Positions 50,534 through 60,273 of a DNA stretch of 64,000 bases are shown here, in pieces; within the stretch, counting starts at the first letter, position 1; every line of letters starts with the position of its first letter. This DNA comes from Lachnospiraceae bacterium (lineage in GTDB: Bacteria; Bacillota; Clostridia; Lachnospirales; Lachnospiraceae): positions 1-64,000 of the forward strand of contig JAGATV010000017.1 of the NCBI GenBank assembly GCA_017621075.1. The letters are read 5' to 3'. The translations under genes and the position numbers were made by a program. A model generated the notes under the pieces. The model saw only the letters and a list, made by a program, of their open reading frames with translations, was not told the origin of the DNA and made no database searches.

Positions 50534-52432
50534 CTAACACTTTCCCAAAATCGTCACCGTCCTGTTGCTAAAACTGATCAGTTTCAGTCCGGTCACGCGG
50601 TTTTTCACTGCCATGCCGATGCGGTATGTTCCCGACAGACCGCTTTCCTCAGCAAACTGCACCCAGAAACCACACAGTCCCACATTGGTCTGGTCCGGCA
50701 TATTTTCCACCAGATCGGGACGATACTGTCCCTCTGCCCTAATGGCCAGGCACTCACCATCCTCCCCTTCCAGCACCAAAAGTTTTTCATAACAGGCGTT
50801 ATCATCTCCCAGGACCACGCTGTAGCCTTGTATCTGCCCGCCACGGCTGTCCTCCACCCGAAGGAGTACACAGGCATCCTGTCTGTACTGCTCTGTATGT
50901 ATCCCGGATGGGGCGCCCGCAACCGTCTGCACCCTGTTCCCCGCGGTTTTATAAGCCGGTCTGATCCGGGTATCCAGTCCATCCCTGCCCAATCCCCATC
51001 CATAATAGGGGTCGATACCGCAAAGCTTCGGATGTCTCTCATAAAGGGTGTCCCGCTCCGCCAAAAGACGTGCAAGCTTCTCCGCAGACTCGTCATCTCC
51101 CCTGCTTAGGGACTCATGATGATAAGCGAAGCAATCATTCCTGCACACATTATCATATCCCAGCTCATACAGTCCGAAACACAGATCCACATCGTTAAAG
51201 GCTACCTTAAGTTCCTCCGAAAAGCCCCCTGCCTCAAAAAATTTTGCCCTATCCACCATAAGGCATGCGGCAGTCACGGCCAGCACATTCCGCAAACCGC
51301 GGTTGGCACCGAAATAATAGGAGACATCATCCGCAAGGAACTGGAGCTTATGCACCGGACCCATGGGCAGATTGGTGATCCCTGCATGCTGTATCCTCAC
51401 AGAATCCGGATAATATAATTTCATGCCCACTGCACCGGTATGCTCCTGGCCGGCAAGCTCTGCCAGCTTTGCAAGGCTTCCCGGCTGCGCCAGTTCCACA
51501 TCATCATTCAAAAATAAGAGCAACTCCCCCGTTGCGGCTTGTGCACCCAGATTGCACATTTTGGAAAAATCAAACTCCATGGGACGGTACAGATAGGTGA
51601 CAGGATGCTCCTGCCCTGACGTCTCCCGGACCAGATCTTCCGTGAGCCGTTTTTTATCTTCCCTGCTTCCGTTGTCCACGATCAGTATCTCATAAGGCAG
51701 ATCTCCTGCAGCCTTGGGAATTGCCGCCAGACAGGTCCTTAAGATCTCCGGATGGTCCTTGGACGGAATGATGATGGACAGAGATCTCTCCGCTTCAGAC
51801 ACTGTCACTTCCACCCGGGGCTCATAGCGATGAAGCATTGCTTCCTTCTGAGCGTGGCACAAAATTTCAGGGATATGCCCCACAACCCTGCTGCCTTTCT
51901 CATATCCTCCCGCTTCCCGGACACACTGCCTGACCCACCTTTGAAAGGATTCCGGCTCCAATATCCGGTATTCTGCTATCTCTGCCTCTCCTACTTTCCT
52001 TAAAAGAGGGGATTCTCTGGAAATTCCGATCTCCGGCAGCGGATATCTCTCTGCGATACTTTCCCAATACTCCCTGCGCATGGCAAAGAGATTGCCAAAA
52101 TAGAAGCTACAGTCTAACAAATGGGGGGACCAGTCCGGCTTGAACCAGGGACTGATGCGCCTCCCTGCCTCCATCACATCCTCATCGCCATACAAAAAGA
52201 CCGCTTCCGGGAACTTTCCGAAGTATCTTGCCGTCTCTGCGGCTGCATTCCTGGATGGCTCGCAGCCCGGCATCAGGAAATACACATATTCGCTCATTTT
52301 TCCGCCGTCCGTCACGTCTTCCTGCTTTTCTATCCACTCCTGATAGGTCACGGTACGCTCTGTCAGAAGCTTTCGGTATCTTTTATTCTGTTGTTCCGTA
52401 AGTACGCTTTTGATACGACTCTTAATATCCAC
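50534..52432 (-). CDS. Large family 2 glycosyltransferase with degenerate N-terminal domain
   Basis: A 632-residue protein. The first 200 residues resemble a GT domain lacking a clear DxD (FLMPGCEPSRNA; FLYGDEDVMEAG may supply acidic residues). A clear GT-A domain follows (SIIIPSKDHPEILRTCL, ILIVDNGSRE, LFLNDDVELA, IQHAGITNLP, VAFNDVDLCFGLYE), then a C-terminal beta-rich domain (about 510-632). The true start is taken as GTG 52432, with AGGAG six bases upstream and 17 bp after the previous gene; longer in-frame starts would overlap that gene. Confidence 0.87.
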   Translation of the reverse strand: MDIKSRIKSVLTEQQNKRYRKLLTERTVTYQEWIEKQEDVTDGGKMSEYVYFLMPGCEPSRNAAAETARYFGKFPEAVFLYGDEDVMEAGRRISPWFKPDWSPHLLDCSFYFGNLFAMRREYWESIAERYPLPEIGISRESPLLRKVGEAEIAEYRILEPESFQRWVRQCVREAGGYEKGSRVVGHIPEILCHAQKEAMLHRYEPRVEVTVSEAERSLSIIIPSKDHPEILRTCLAAIPKAAGDLPYEILIVDNGSREDKKRLTEDLVRETSGQEHPVTYLYRPMEFDFSKMCNLGAQAATGELLLFLNDDVELAQPGSLAKLAELAGQEHTGAVGMKLYYPDSVRIQHAGITNLPMGPVHKLQFLADDVSYYFGANRGLRNVLAVTAACLMVDRAKFFEAGGFSEELKVAFNDVDLCFGLYELGYDNVCRNDCFAYHHESLSRGDDESAEKLARLLAERDTLYERHPKLCGIDPYYGWGLGRDGLDTRIRPAYKTAGNRVQTVAGAPSGIHTEQYRQDACVLLRVEDSRGGQIQGYSVVLGDDNACYEKLLVLEGEDGECLAIRAEGQYRPDLVENMPDQTNVGLCGFWVQFAEESGLSGTYRIGMAVKNRVTGLKLISFSNRTVTILGKC

Positions 52433-52449
52433 GCCGGTCTCCTGACACA

Positions 52450-54537
52450 CTAAATCAATTTCTTTACCGCTCCTGCCATATCCTGTGCCATCCCAAGGGG
52501 CAGCCTCACCACTTCCATGCACACATACAGGGTATTTTCTCCCTGACGCTCCAAAGCAGTCAGATCCAGGTTCACATTAGGGTCCGTGGTGGGGAACACA
52601 ATGCTTGGCTGATACACAGAAACATCTTTTTCAGCAGGCTTTGCCACCTTTCCGTTGGTGATCATCACCTTCCGCTTCTCAAGCGGCACTGCCACACCAT
52701 TAAAGGTCAGTTCCCGTATCTTTACCATACAGGAATCCATGGCCGGGTCAATGCGCAGCATCCGCACATCACCACTGACCGAAAGTTCAAATTCAATCCG
52801 ATTCTCCCCCTGATAAGCCTCTTTTACAAAATAAGAGGTGTCCTCACTGTATCCCATTCCTCTGTCCTCATAGATCTGGACCCGGTTGACGCTCTCGGAG
52901 TCCTTGTACCTGTCGATCCACTTCTGAGGCACCATCAGACGGCCGCCGATCAGATCCCTGATCTGTGCCATGGACATCCTCTTTCCGGTGACAAAACTCT
53001 GGAAATCCCGCTCCTGCTCTCTATAGTGCTCCGCATCTTCCTCCGTGATCTGTAATTCCTCCAATATCCACTCAAGATCCAGCTTCTCCCGCTTCTCATT
53101 CTCCAGGATATAACAATAGATTGCCCTGAAAGCCAGCTCCTTTGTCTCGATCGGTTTGCCGAAGGTCCACTCATAATCGATGAGGGTCCACTTGTCCCCA
53201 TCCACCAAAATATTGGAAAAGATCAGATCAAAATCCGCCACGGGATATTCACTGTGATAACCGATCCTCTCTACATACTCCCGGAAATAACGGTGGAAGC
53301 CCTCCAGGTCATCCCGCTCCAGACAGCCGTCCATCAGCTCCGACAGAGGGATTCCTTCCTCAAAAACAAATTCTGCGCAAACGCCCTCAGGCCCCTCTAT
53401 CAACTCACAGGGATTGATGGAAAGACTCCCGCCCCGATACCGTTCCACCAGATTCTTATATGCTAACGGCATCTGGCGCACATGCTCCTCTGCCTGCCCG
53501 GTAAGGGGATATTTGCGCACAGACTTTTCTCCCTTGGCATTTCTTAATATCTCTGTGCGGATGGCATACTCCGGCGCACGGTCATTGGAATATTTTACAT
53601 ATCTCGTATCAAGATCCCCTCCCAGTACCACCAGGAAAGAATTGGAAAATACCGGGAACAGTCCCTCCCCGGAAATGCCGTCAAAAGCATTCTTCTCATC
53701 GAACAGCACCATCCTGTCCCTGTCAAAATTGCGCAGATTGTTGGACAGCTCCCCCTTTCCCGGCAGATACACGTCACTGTACACACTGGTCATGAATTTG
53801 TAATCGGGATAAGGATAATAGAAATGGTACTCAGACACCCCCACACTCTGAAAGATCTGCTCTAAGCCTTTCCGGCCGAAAGTGCGTACGCCGCCCCCTG
53901 CCATATAGTTTTCAATCCCCGAAAAGTAAGTGCCCAGGTGATCTTCCCTGCATCCGGCAAAATACTTCAGGCCGTATTTATTTTCAATGGCCATGATGAG
54001 CCTGCCGCCCTCTTTTAAATGGCGCAGAAGGATCTTCAAAAAATCCTCATAAGGAGTGTCGCCCCCCATGTAGCTCTGTCCGTATTCGAAGACACCGATC
54101 AGACAGATATCATCATAATCTGTGTCCAGATCCGGTTCAATATCCTTGAAATTTCCCACATGGATGGTCACATTGTCGCATTCGCTGTGCCGATAAGCAT
54201 TGATGAGGCTGCGCTTCTTGGACAGATCCACGCAGGTGACGCTGCCTGCCTTCCTTGCAAGGGCCCCTGTGATGGCGCCGCAGCCGCTTCCCACCTCCAG
54301 CACCTTGGCATCCTTCTTCATGGGGATCCACTCTATGATATTCTCCCGAAGGGGGGACAGGTGATACAGCACCGGCCAGCTTTTCTTCTCCTCAATGGCC
54401 TTCCCGTACTCTACGGGGGAAAGCTCCTTTACCAGAGCTAACAGTTCGTCCTCCACCGCTCCGTCACAGTAAAAGTCCTCACCGGGATATTTGCTGTAGT
54501 CCAATGTGATCTTTCCAATCTGTTCCTTCTGTTCCAT
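52450..54537 (-). CDS. SAM methyltransferase-kinase fusion, WbdD-like chain terminator candidate
   Basis: A 695-residue three-part protein. Residues 75-260 are a class I methyltransferase (AKVLEVGSGCGAITGAL; VTCVDLSKK). Residues about 300-560 look like an aminoglycoside-phosphotransferase/protein-kinase fold: DLIFSN (Asp437, Asn442) as catalytic loop, LIDYEW (Asp454) as metal-binding aspartate and Lys342 as a plausible ATP lysine. Residues 570-695 are beta-rich. This order matches WbdD, which phosphorylates and methylates the end of E. coli O9a chains to stop growth and mark them for ABC export. The adjacent Wzt-like ATPase with a C-terminal domain supports that role. Function is inferred from architecture and context. 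Confidence 0.75.
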   Translation of the reverse strand: MEQKEQIGKITLDYSKYPGEDFYCDGAVEDELLALVKELSPVEYGKAIEEKKSWPVLYHLSPLRENIIEWIPMKKDAKVLEVGSGCGAITGALARKAGSVTCVDLSKKRSLINAYRHSECDNVTIHVGNFKDIEPDLDTDYDDICLIGVFEYGQSYMGGDTPYEDFLKILLRHLKEGGRLIMAIENKYGLKYFAGCREDHLGTYFSGIENYMAGGGVRTFGRKGLEQIFQSVGVSEYHFYYPYPDYKFMTSVYSDVYLPGKGELSNNLRNFDRDRMVLFDEKNAFDGISGEGLFPVFSNSFLVVLGGDLDTRYVKYSNDRAPEYAIRTEILRNAKGEKSVRKYPLTGQAEEHVRQMPLAYKNLVERYRGGSLSINPCELIEGPEGVCAEFVFEEGIPLSELMDGCLERDDLEGFHRYFREYVERIGYHSEYPVADFDLIFSNILVDGDKWTLIDYEWTFGKPIETKELAFRAIYCYILENEKREKLDLEWILEELQITEEDAEHYREQERDFQSFVTGKRMSMAQIRDLIGGRLMVPQKWIDRYKDSESVNRVQIYEDRGMGYSEDTSYFVKEAYQGENRIEFELSVSGDVRMLRIDPAMDSCMVKIRELTFNGVAVPLEKRKVMITNGKVAKPAEKDVSVYQPSIVFPTTDPNVNLDLTALERQGENTLYVCMEVVRLPLGMAQDMAGAVKKLI

Positions 54538-54597
54538 GTATCGTTTCCTTTACTGATTTAATGTGAATCATCTACGTCCGGCGCAGACGCCCTCCTT

Positions 54598-55863
54598 TTA
54601 TTTCACCACCACCACAGAATCCATATCATAATACCCCACTGTGTCCTTGTCCGAAACCACCGTCACGTTCAGCACGTCATACAGCCTGTGGTACACCTCA
54701 AAGGTGTCTCCGCTATATCCGGTGACGCCCAGGGACAACAGATATTCGCCTCCCTGGAGGCTCATCTTCTGGGTAAAAGTCACTTCCTTTACCTGTCCGG
54801 CTTCCACACTGTCTAAGAAAGCCTTCTCGATCATGGAATTGGTGCCCGTGATCTCCGTGCCCTGCACGTTTTTAAAGGAAAAGGCAAAGATGGGTGCCGG
54901 AATGTGGTCCTTGATCTGCACTTTCATATGCAGGGTGAAGGTACTGCCTTTGATCACTGCGCTGGTGCGCACGCCGTTTTCATCCGTGAGATAATATTCC
55001 ACGATCTCGGCCTGCCCGGTGCCATATTCCAAGTGCTTGGGATTTTGGGCCGCCTGCTGCAGTTCACGGTCATTTAAAAGATCCTGATTCTCCTGTCGGT
55101 CCACGATCTCATACTGTCCCACCAGCACGCGCTTGTAAGCATCGATCATCTCCTTAGCGCTGCCCTCCCCCAGCAAAGTCCCCTTGTTCAGCAGAAACAC
55201 TCTGTCACAATATTTGCTGATGCTGCTTAAATCATGACTTACAAAAACGATGGTCTTGCCCATCTTCTTGAACTCTTCAAATTTGTGATAGCACTTTGCC
55301 TGAAAGAACACATCCCCCACGGAAAGGGCCTCATCCACGATCAGGATCTCCGGCTCGATATTGATGGCCACCGCAAAGGCAAGACGCACGAACATTCCGC
55401 TGGAATAGGTCTTTACCGGCTGATACACATAGTCCCCGATATCTGCAAATTCCAGGATGGCCGGAAGCTTTGCATCGATCTCCTTCTCGGAAAAGCCCAT
55501 CATGGTGCCGTTTAAGTACACATTTTCGATGCCGTTGTACTCCATGTTGAATCCGGCCCCCAGCTCTAACAGTGCAGAAATCCTGCCGTTCACCTGCACC
55601 TGTCCCGAGGTGGCATTCAACACCCCGGTAATGATCTTTAAGATGGTGGATTTTCCGGAGCCGTTGGTGCCGATGATCCCCACAGTCTCCCCTTTATAAA
55701 TATCCAGGCTGACCCCCTTTAAGGCATAATAAGGCTTACCATACTGCCGCTTTCCCAAATGAAAGGCATCCTTAAGTCGGTCCTTTGGCTTGTCATACAG
55801 CTTATAGACCTTTTTCACATCCTTTACGGCTATCGCCACTTCTCTTGCATCCTGCTTTTCCAT
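54598..55863 (-). CDS. Wzt-like polysaccharide ABC exporter ATPase with C-terminal glycan-binding domain
   Basis: A 421-residue ATPase. Residues 1-250 form the nucleotide-binding domain: Walker A GTNGSGKST (65-73), signature YSSGM (153-157), Walker B ILIVDE (173-178). Residues about 280-421 are a beta-sandwich like the Wzt C-terminal domain, which in O9a-type systems binds the capped end of the chain. TagH and RgpD exporters usually lack this type of domain. The start at 55863 (MEKQDAR) has GGAG six bases upstream; the ATG four codons earlier touches the ribosome site. The partner permease lies upstream. Confidence 0.92.
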   Translation of the reverse strand: MEKQDAREVAIAVKDVKKVYKLYDKPKDRLKDAFHLGKRQYGKPYYALKGVSLDIYKGETVGIIGTNGSGKSTILKIITGVLNATSGQVQVNGRISALLELGAGFNMEYNGIENVYLNGTMMGFSEKEIDAKLPAILEFADIGDYVYQPVKTYSSGMFVRLAFAVAINIEPEILIVDEALSVGDVFFQAKCYHKFEEFKKMGKTIVFVSHDLSSISKYCDRVFLLNKGTLLGEGSAKEMIDAYKRVLVGQYEIVDRQENQDLLNDRELQQAAQNPKHLEYGTGQAEIVEYYLTDENGVRTSAVIKGSTFTLHMKVQIKDHIPAPIFAFSFKNVQGTEITGTNSMIEKAFLDSVEAGQVKEVTFTQKMSLQGGEYLLSLGVTGYSGDTFEVYHRLYDVLNVTVVSDKDTVGYYDMDSVVVVK

Positions 55864-55880
55864 AACCTGCTCCATTCCTT

Positions 55881-57407
55881 TTATTCCGCCCCGGAAGCTT
55901 CCTCCCTGACAATAACGGAATCCTTATCGTACCAGGTCTCCACAAGCAGGTTTTCCTCCCGCTCCGGGTCCTCATACAGATCGCCCATGCACAATATCCA
56001 GGGCTTATATCGATAGGGTGTGAACACCACGTTCTTTTCGTCGCTCTTTAAGAGTTCCAGTCTCTCCTGATACTCCTGATAAAAATTGTAGGCTTCTCCG
56101 GTATGCACATAATAGTATGCCCCGTAAGAGGAGTAACAGCCCGCCTGATTCGGGGCCTGCCAAAAGATGCCGCACATCCACGCCCCAACACAAAGATAGA
56201 ACCACCAGGGGCACCTTCCCGACCAGACCTTTCGTCCCTTCTGTTCCAGGGTCTTTCGAAACCAGCCCAAAAGGTAAATCTCATTGACCACAAGCAGGAT
56301 CTGATAAGTAAGCTTCACGGCATTCCAGGTCCGGCTCAGTCCGCCGTGCCCCAAGGAATACAGACTGGGCGTATATCCTGCCGCATAGAGGCAGAAGGAC
56401 AACACCGGCACCACGCCCGGCCACCGAAAAGAGAAACTGCTCTCTCCTGCGATCTGCCAGATCACCGGCACCAGCAAAACCAGGATCGCTATAGTGATCC
56501 ATCCCGTCAGTTCCCCAAGATTTTGAAAGGCCTCCAAAAAGGAACGCAGCACCGCCTCCACCGGGGGATAGCCCCAGCCCACATAATTGGCGCTGCGCAC
56601 TGCATTTCCGGGTGCTCCCACATTCTTATAAAATCCGATGCCGTACACCATGAGGGCCGGCAGATACCACAGCACTTTTTTCCCGGCGGTACACAGCACC
56701 AACAACATAGCTGCCAAAAGGACGATCCCGCCCTGGAGGGCCGTGACGAAGTTGCTGCCGGATACAAGCAGTGCCCCCAGCATGCTGCACAGTACAAGGA
56801 CCATCCTTCCAGTCATCTTCTCCGTATGCTGCATCCGTATCAGACATGCTGCGAACAGCATGCCAAAAGAGTGCATCCCCACATAGTGCACTCCGGCATT
56901 ATACCAGTAAAAACCCGACTGCGAGGAATAGATCAGCACCACAGCCATGGCTGCCGTCACAGACTGCACTGCCAGACAGGACCATCTGTCTGCCCCAAAG
57001 ATATCCTTTAACAGCACCCCCATCAGCACAAAGATGCTCACCACCAACAGCAGGATCAGACATACCGGCCCCAGGAAATAGTATTCTTCCCCCCAGACGG
57101 CCGGCATCAGCGCCATGAAAAAGATAGAGGAAAAAGTCCCCTGCCAGGCATACCACTGGACCCTGACGCACTCAAAGGCTCCCTTCAGGGCCCCTCTGAT
57201 CCCCGGGGTATCTTTCATTGCCGCTTTGGTAAACCAACCATAGCTGAAATCATCATACCAGGGAACCGCATACTCCGCGATACGCAGCAGGGGCACCAGA
57301 AGCAGCAGGAGCACCAGACACACACCGATCCCTGTGATCCTGGCAGAGGGGCTCCACAAAAGCGCTCGCCGATACCATTTATCTTTCTTGTTTCCGTTAC
57401 AGCACAT
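55881..57407 (-). CDS. Polytopic membrane protein (DUF6056-like, possible GT-C glycosyltransferase)
   Basis: A 508-residue protein with about ten to twelve helices and a soluble C-terminal tail of 90 residues. After the first helix comes AVPWYDDFSYGWFTKAA, an acidic external-loop motif at the place where GT-C glycosyltransferases keep catalytic aspartates. Overall it resembles DUF6056 proteins of surface glycan clusters. It could use polyprenyl-phosphate sugars to decorate the polymer outside the membrane, but this is inference. Its start overlaps the permease end by 11 bp and its end is about 17 bp from the ATPase start. Confidence 0.75.
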   Translation of the reverse strand: MCCNGNKKDKWYRRALLWSPSARITGIGVCLVLLLLLVPLLRIAEYAVPWYDDFSYGWFTKAAMKDTPGIRGALKGAFECVRVQWYAWQGTFSSIFFMALMPAVWGEEYYFLGPVCLILLLVVSIFVLMGVLLKDIFGADRWSCLAVQSVTAAMAVVLIYSSQSGFYWYNAGVHYVGMHSFGMLFAACLIRMQHTEKMTGRMVLVLCSMLGALLVSGSNFVTALQGGIVLLAAMLLVLCTAGKKVLWYLPALMVYGIGFYKNVGAPGNAVRSANYVGWGYPPVEAVLRSFLEAFQNLGELTGWITIAILVLLVPVIWQIAGESSFSFRWPGVVPVLSFCLYAAGYTPSLYSLGHGGLSRTWNAVKLTYQILLVVNEIYLLGWFRKTLEQKGRKVWSGRCPWWFYLCVGAWMCGIFWQAPNQAGCYSSYGAYYYVHTGEAYNFYQEYQERLELLKSDEKNVVFTPYRYKPWILCMGDLYEDPEREENLLVETWYDKDSVIVREEASGAE

Positions 57408-58395
57408 CCGCAAAATGCTCCTTCAAACGTTTGAAGATCAGGGCGCCCACACCAAACAGCACCACCGTCACGATCCAGAAATACATAGTGGAAAAGAAAT
57501 CCTGAAAGAACCATTCTTTTTCATAAATAGCACTCCTGTAGCCGTTTACGACATACACTAACGGGTTGATCTTCAGCAAGGTCACTATGGTCTTATTCTC
57601 AATGGCATTGATGTCCCACAAAATAGGAGTCGCCCACATGCCGATCTGCAATGCGATATTGATGATCTGAGACAGATCCTTGAAAAACACAACCACTGCG
57701 CAGGTGGTATAACAGAGTGCCAGCACAAAGATGAACAGGCAGAAACTGTAATAGACCACTTGTATGGTATAGATGGTGGGATAGTAACCGTAAGCGATGG
57801 CCACCACCAAAAGCACACATACAAAAAATGCATGGATGAAGGTAGCCGCTATGATCTTGATGATAGGTAAGATACTGATCTTAAATACCACTTTCTTTAC
57901 CAGATAATTGTACTCCAAAAGCGCATTGGTCCCATGGTTCAGAGCTTCGCTAAAATAGAACCATGGCACCAGTCCCGCCGTCAAAAACAGCACAAAAGGC
58001 ACCTCTCCGCTCTCCCTCTGATTGGGAAAGATCAATCCGAATACCACATAGTACATAGCGACGGTAACCACAGGCTGTACCATGGCCCAGACCGCACCCA
58101 GATAGGAGCCTGCATAACGTTTCTTAAAATCATTCTTTGCCAGCTTCCAGATCAGATGCCTGTTCTGGAAAAGCTCCACCGGAAGCACCGTAAACTTGTC
58201 ATACCACCTGACGAAAACAGCGCAGGCGGCAAAGATCGCCAGACAGGAAATCAGCTTCTTTGCCAGCTCCACAGAAGGGTCGGCCCCCGGATTTTGATGG
58301 ATGACGATGACTGTTGCCGCAATAAACCCAATGGAAAGCACTGCGGTAATGACCACCTTCTTATTCAATTTGTGGGTGCCTGTTGTATTGTTCAT
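57397..58395 (-). CDS. Polysaccharide ABC exporter permease (Wzm/TagG type)
   Basis: A 332-residue ABC-2 permease. Two N-terminal helices (about 14-65) precede the usual six-helix core, marked by LIWKLAKNDFKKRYAGSYLGAVWAMVQP, the family entry motif, and by NPLVYVVNGYRSAIY near the end. It forms the channel for undecaprenyl-linked glycan with the Wzt-like ATPase. The two extra helices lengthen it beyond the usual 260 residues. Confidence 0.92.
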   Translation of the reverse strand: MNNTTGTHKLNKKVVITAVLSIGFIAATVIVIHQNPGADPSVELAKKLISCLAIFAACAVFVRWYDKFTVLPVELFQNRHLIWKLAKNDFKKRYAGSYLGAVWAMVQPVVTVAMYYVVFGLIFPNQRESGEVPFVLFLTAGLVPWFYFSEALNHGTNALLEYNYLVKKVVFKISILPIIKIIAATFIHAFFVCVLLVVAIAYGYYPTIYTIQVVYYSFCLFIFVLALCYTTCAVVVFFKDLSQIINIALQIGMWATPILWDINAIENKTIVTLLKINPLVYVVNGYRSAIYEKEWFFQDFFSTMYFWIVTVVLFGVGALIFKRLKEHFADVL

Positions 58396-58446
58396 ATATA
58401 ATCCGCTTTCCTCTTACTTTTGTTTTGGGAAGTTTCTTCCGGCATG

Positions 58447-58998
58447 TTAAAAGTTCTGCTCCGCAAGGGTTCCCCAACGGGTATCCTTCTCGGACAGGAT
58501 AAGCTCCATGCCCTCCGGGATGGGCCATTCCACGCCGATGGCAGGGTCATTGTACAGGATGCCGCCCTCGTCGTCCGGATGATAGAAATCCGTGCATTTA
58601 TAGCAAAATTCTGCATAGTCGGAAAGCACCAGGAAACCATGGGCAAAATTCTTGGGGATAAAGAACTGCTTCTTATTTTCTTCGGACAAAAGCACTCCAT
58701 ACCATTTCCCGTAGGTTTTCGAGTCTTTTCGCAAATCCACTGCCACGTCAAACACTTCTCCCCTGATAACCCGTACCAGCTTGTCCTGTGGAAACTGTTT
58801 CTGAAAGTGCAGCCCCCGCAGGACGCCCTTTCCGGAAGCAGACTGATTGTCCTGCACGAACACCTCAGGGATACCTGCCTCCTTGTAATCATTATAATGA
58901 TAAGTCTCCATGAAATAGCCCCTGGCATCGCCAAAGACAGTGGGGGTAATGACCTTAAGCCCCTCGATCTCACAGGTTTCTACTGTTATCTTTCCCAT
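58447..58998 (-). CDS. rfbC: dTDP-4-dehydrorhamnose 3,5-epimerase
   Basis: A 183-residue cupin-type epimerase, third step of dTDP-L-rhamnose synthesis. The catalytic His lies in VLRGLHFQ and the sugar-contact residues are in RGEVFDVAVDLRKDS and FAHGFLVLSD. Length is typical. It starts after AAAGGAAC, 18 bp after the GH25 gene. rfbA and rfbB are in the same operon; the reductase gene rfbD is not. Confidence 0.94.
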   Translation of the reverse strand: MGKITVETCEIEGLKVITPTVFGDARGYFMETYHYNDYKEAGIPEVFVQDNQSASGKGVLRGLHFQKQFPQDKLVRVIRGEVFDVAVDLRKDSKTYGKWYGVLLSEENKKQFFIPKNFAHGFLVLSDYAEFCYKCTDFYHPDDEGGILYNDPAIGVEWPIPEGMELILSEKDTRWGTLAEQNF

Positions 58999-59016
58999 TT
59001 TTTTGTTCCTTTCTGT

Positions 59017-60273
59017 CTATTCATAACTGATATTCAGATCCACATTTCCCTCGATACCGTCGATACGCCCTTTGGAAGTATACTGCCACATCCGGTAGTA
59101 ACCCTGGTAAAGAGGAGCTTCTCTATATTCTGCAAGCCAGATATCATAGTTATCCAGCCGCTCCATCTCAAGATTGTTGTTGAACCAGTTCCGGCTTCCG
59201 TAGACGCCGGCCTCCCCTCCGGCATTTTCAACGGTTCGGCAAAAAGCCTCGCAGACCAAAGTCCTGGTCTCTCTATCCAGTCCATCCGCCCTGCCGTTTC
59301 CTCCGGCACCCTCAGTATCTATGAAAATAGGGTAATCCAATTTGTAACCATCCACCATCCGCAGCACTGCGGAGGCTTCTTCCACGGCTTCCACCTCGTT
59401 TACCGCCTGGGTAAAGAAATAGACACCCACCTTTAGGCCTGCATCGGAAGCACCCCTGATATTCTGCTCAAAATAAGGGTCCTGCACCAGACTGCCCGTG
59501 ACGGAACCGCGATATCCCGCACGGATGATCACGAATTCCACTCCTGCATTCTTCACCTTGTCCCAGTCGATCTCCTTATTCCACTTGGACACATCGATGC
59601 CGGCTCTTGCCTTGCCGGAAGTGGGCCTTAGATCCTTGATCTCTGTCTTGTCCGAATCGTTTAGGGCATCCTGTATGCCTGTATCCTCGGCCTCGGCGTC
59701 CACCTCATCCTCCGTCTTGATCAGAAGAGAGATATCGTCGATCGCAAGGTATTCCACTTTTTCCTTCACCCGCACCCTGGTGTCGGTGACAGGCACCTGA
59801 TAACCGTCGATGGGCAGAAGCTCCACATAGTATTCTCCGGCATCCAGATCCCCGATATAGATGACTCCGTCCTGATCCAGATCCTTATACTCCCCCATGC
59901 CGTCCAGCTTTACAAAAAAGCCTTCTCCCTTCACAGGCTCGCCACTCTCATCCACGACCTGGATACGCAGATCCTTCTCCACGGAGGTTACCATCAGGGA
60001 CAGTCTGTTCTGCCGGTTCTTTGCCGCTTCCAGCACGGGATTGATTTCCGGATCAAAAAAGGCGCTGTCCTTAAGGAACGCCGAAAGATCATTTCCGATC
60101 TGTCCGCCCTCACTGCTTACAATGGATTCTTCTGTTTGTACCTTGACGGCATCCGTTTTCACCCTTGCAAGACCGCCCTGCATATCCCGGTTGGAATAGA
60201 ACACCAGCAGGGATACCAGCAGAATCACCGCCAGAGAGCCCAGGATGGCCAGTCTTCGCAATTTAGAGTCCAT
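59017..60273 (-). CDS. Membrane-anchored GH25 lysozyme-family hydrolase
   Basis: A 418-residue protein with an uncleaved N-terminal helix ([19 protein letters not shown]), an extracellular region with a small beta domain (about 100-175, a carboxypeptidase-regulatory or SpaA-like fold), a linker, and a GH25 muramidase domain (about 224-418). GH25 acidic residues are present: Asp227 in GIDVSKW, Asp319 and Glu321 in FIDTEG. GH25 enzymes cut the MurNAc-GlcNAc bond. The gene overlaps rfbA by 11 bp and lies 18 bp before rfbC, so it is an operon member, not an insertion. It may open peptidoglycan for polymer passage or attachment. Confidence 0.9.
   Translation of the reverse strand: MDSKLRRLAILGSLAVILLVSLLVFYSNRDMQGGLARVKTDAVKVQTEESIVSSEGGQIGNDLSAFLKDSAFFDPEINPVLEAAKNRQNRLSLMVTSVEKDLRIQVVDESGEPVKGEGFFVKLDGMGEYKDLDQDGVIYIGDLDAGEYYVELLPIDGYQVPVTDTRVRVKEKVEYLAIDDISLLIKTEDEVDAEAEDTGIQDALNDSDKTEIKDLRPTSGKARAGIDVSKWNKEIDWDKVKNAGVEFVIIRAGYRGSVTGSLVQDPYFEQNIRGASDAGLKVGVYFFTQAVNEVEAVEEASAVLRMVDGYKLDYPIFIDTEGAGGNGRADGLDRETRTLVCEAFCRTVENAGGEAGVYGSRNWFNNNLEMERLDNYDIWLAEYREAPLYQGYYRMWQYTSKGRIDGIEGNVDLNISYE

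Noticed and set aside
58392-58973. 193-codon minus-strand frame overlapping rfbC
   Set aside because: A frame shadow of rfbC, which has the catalytic motifs and a proper ribosome site.
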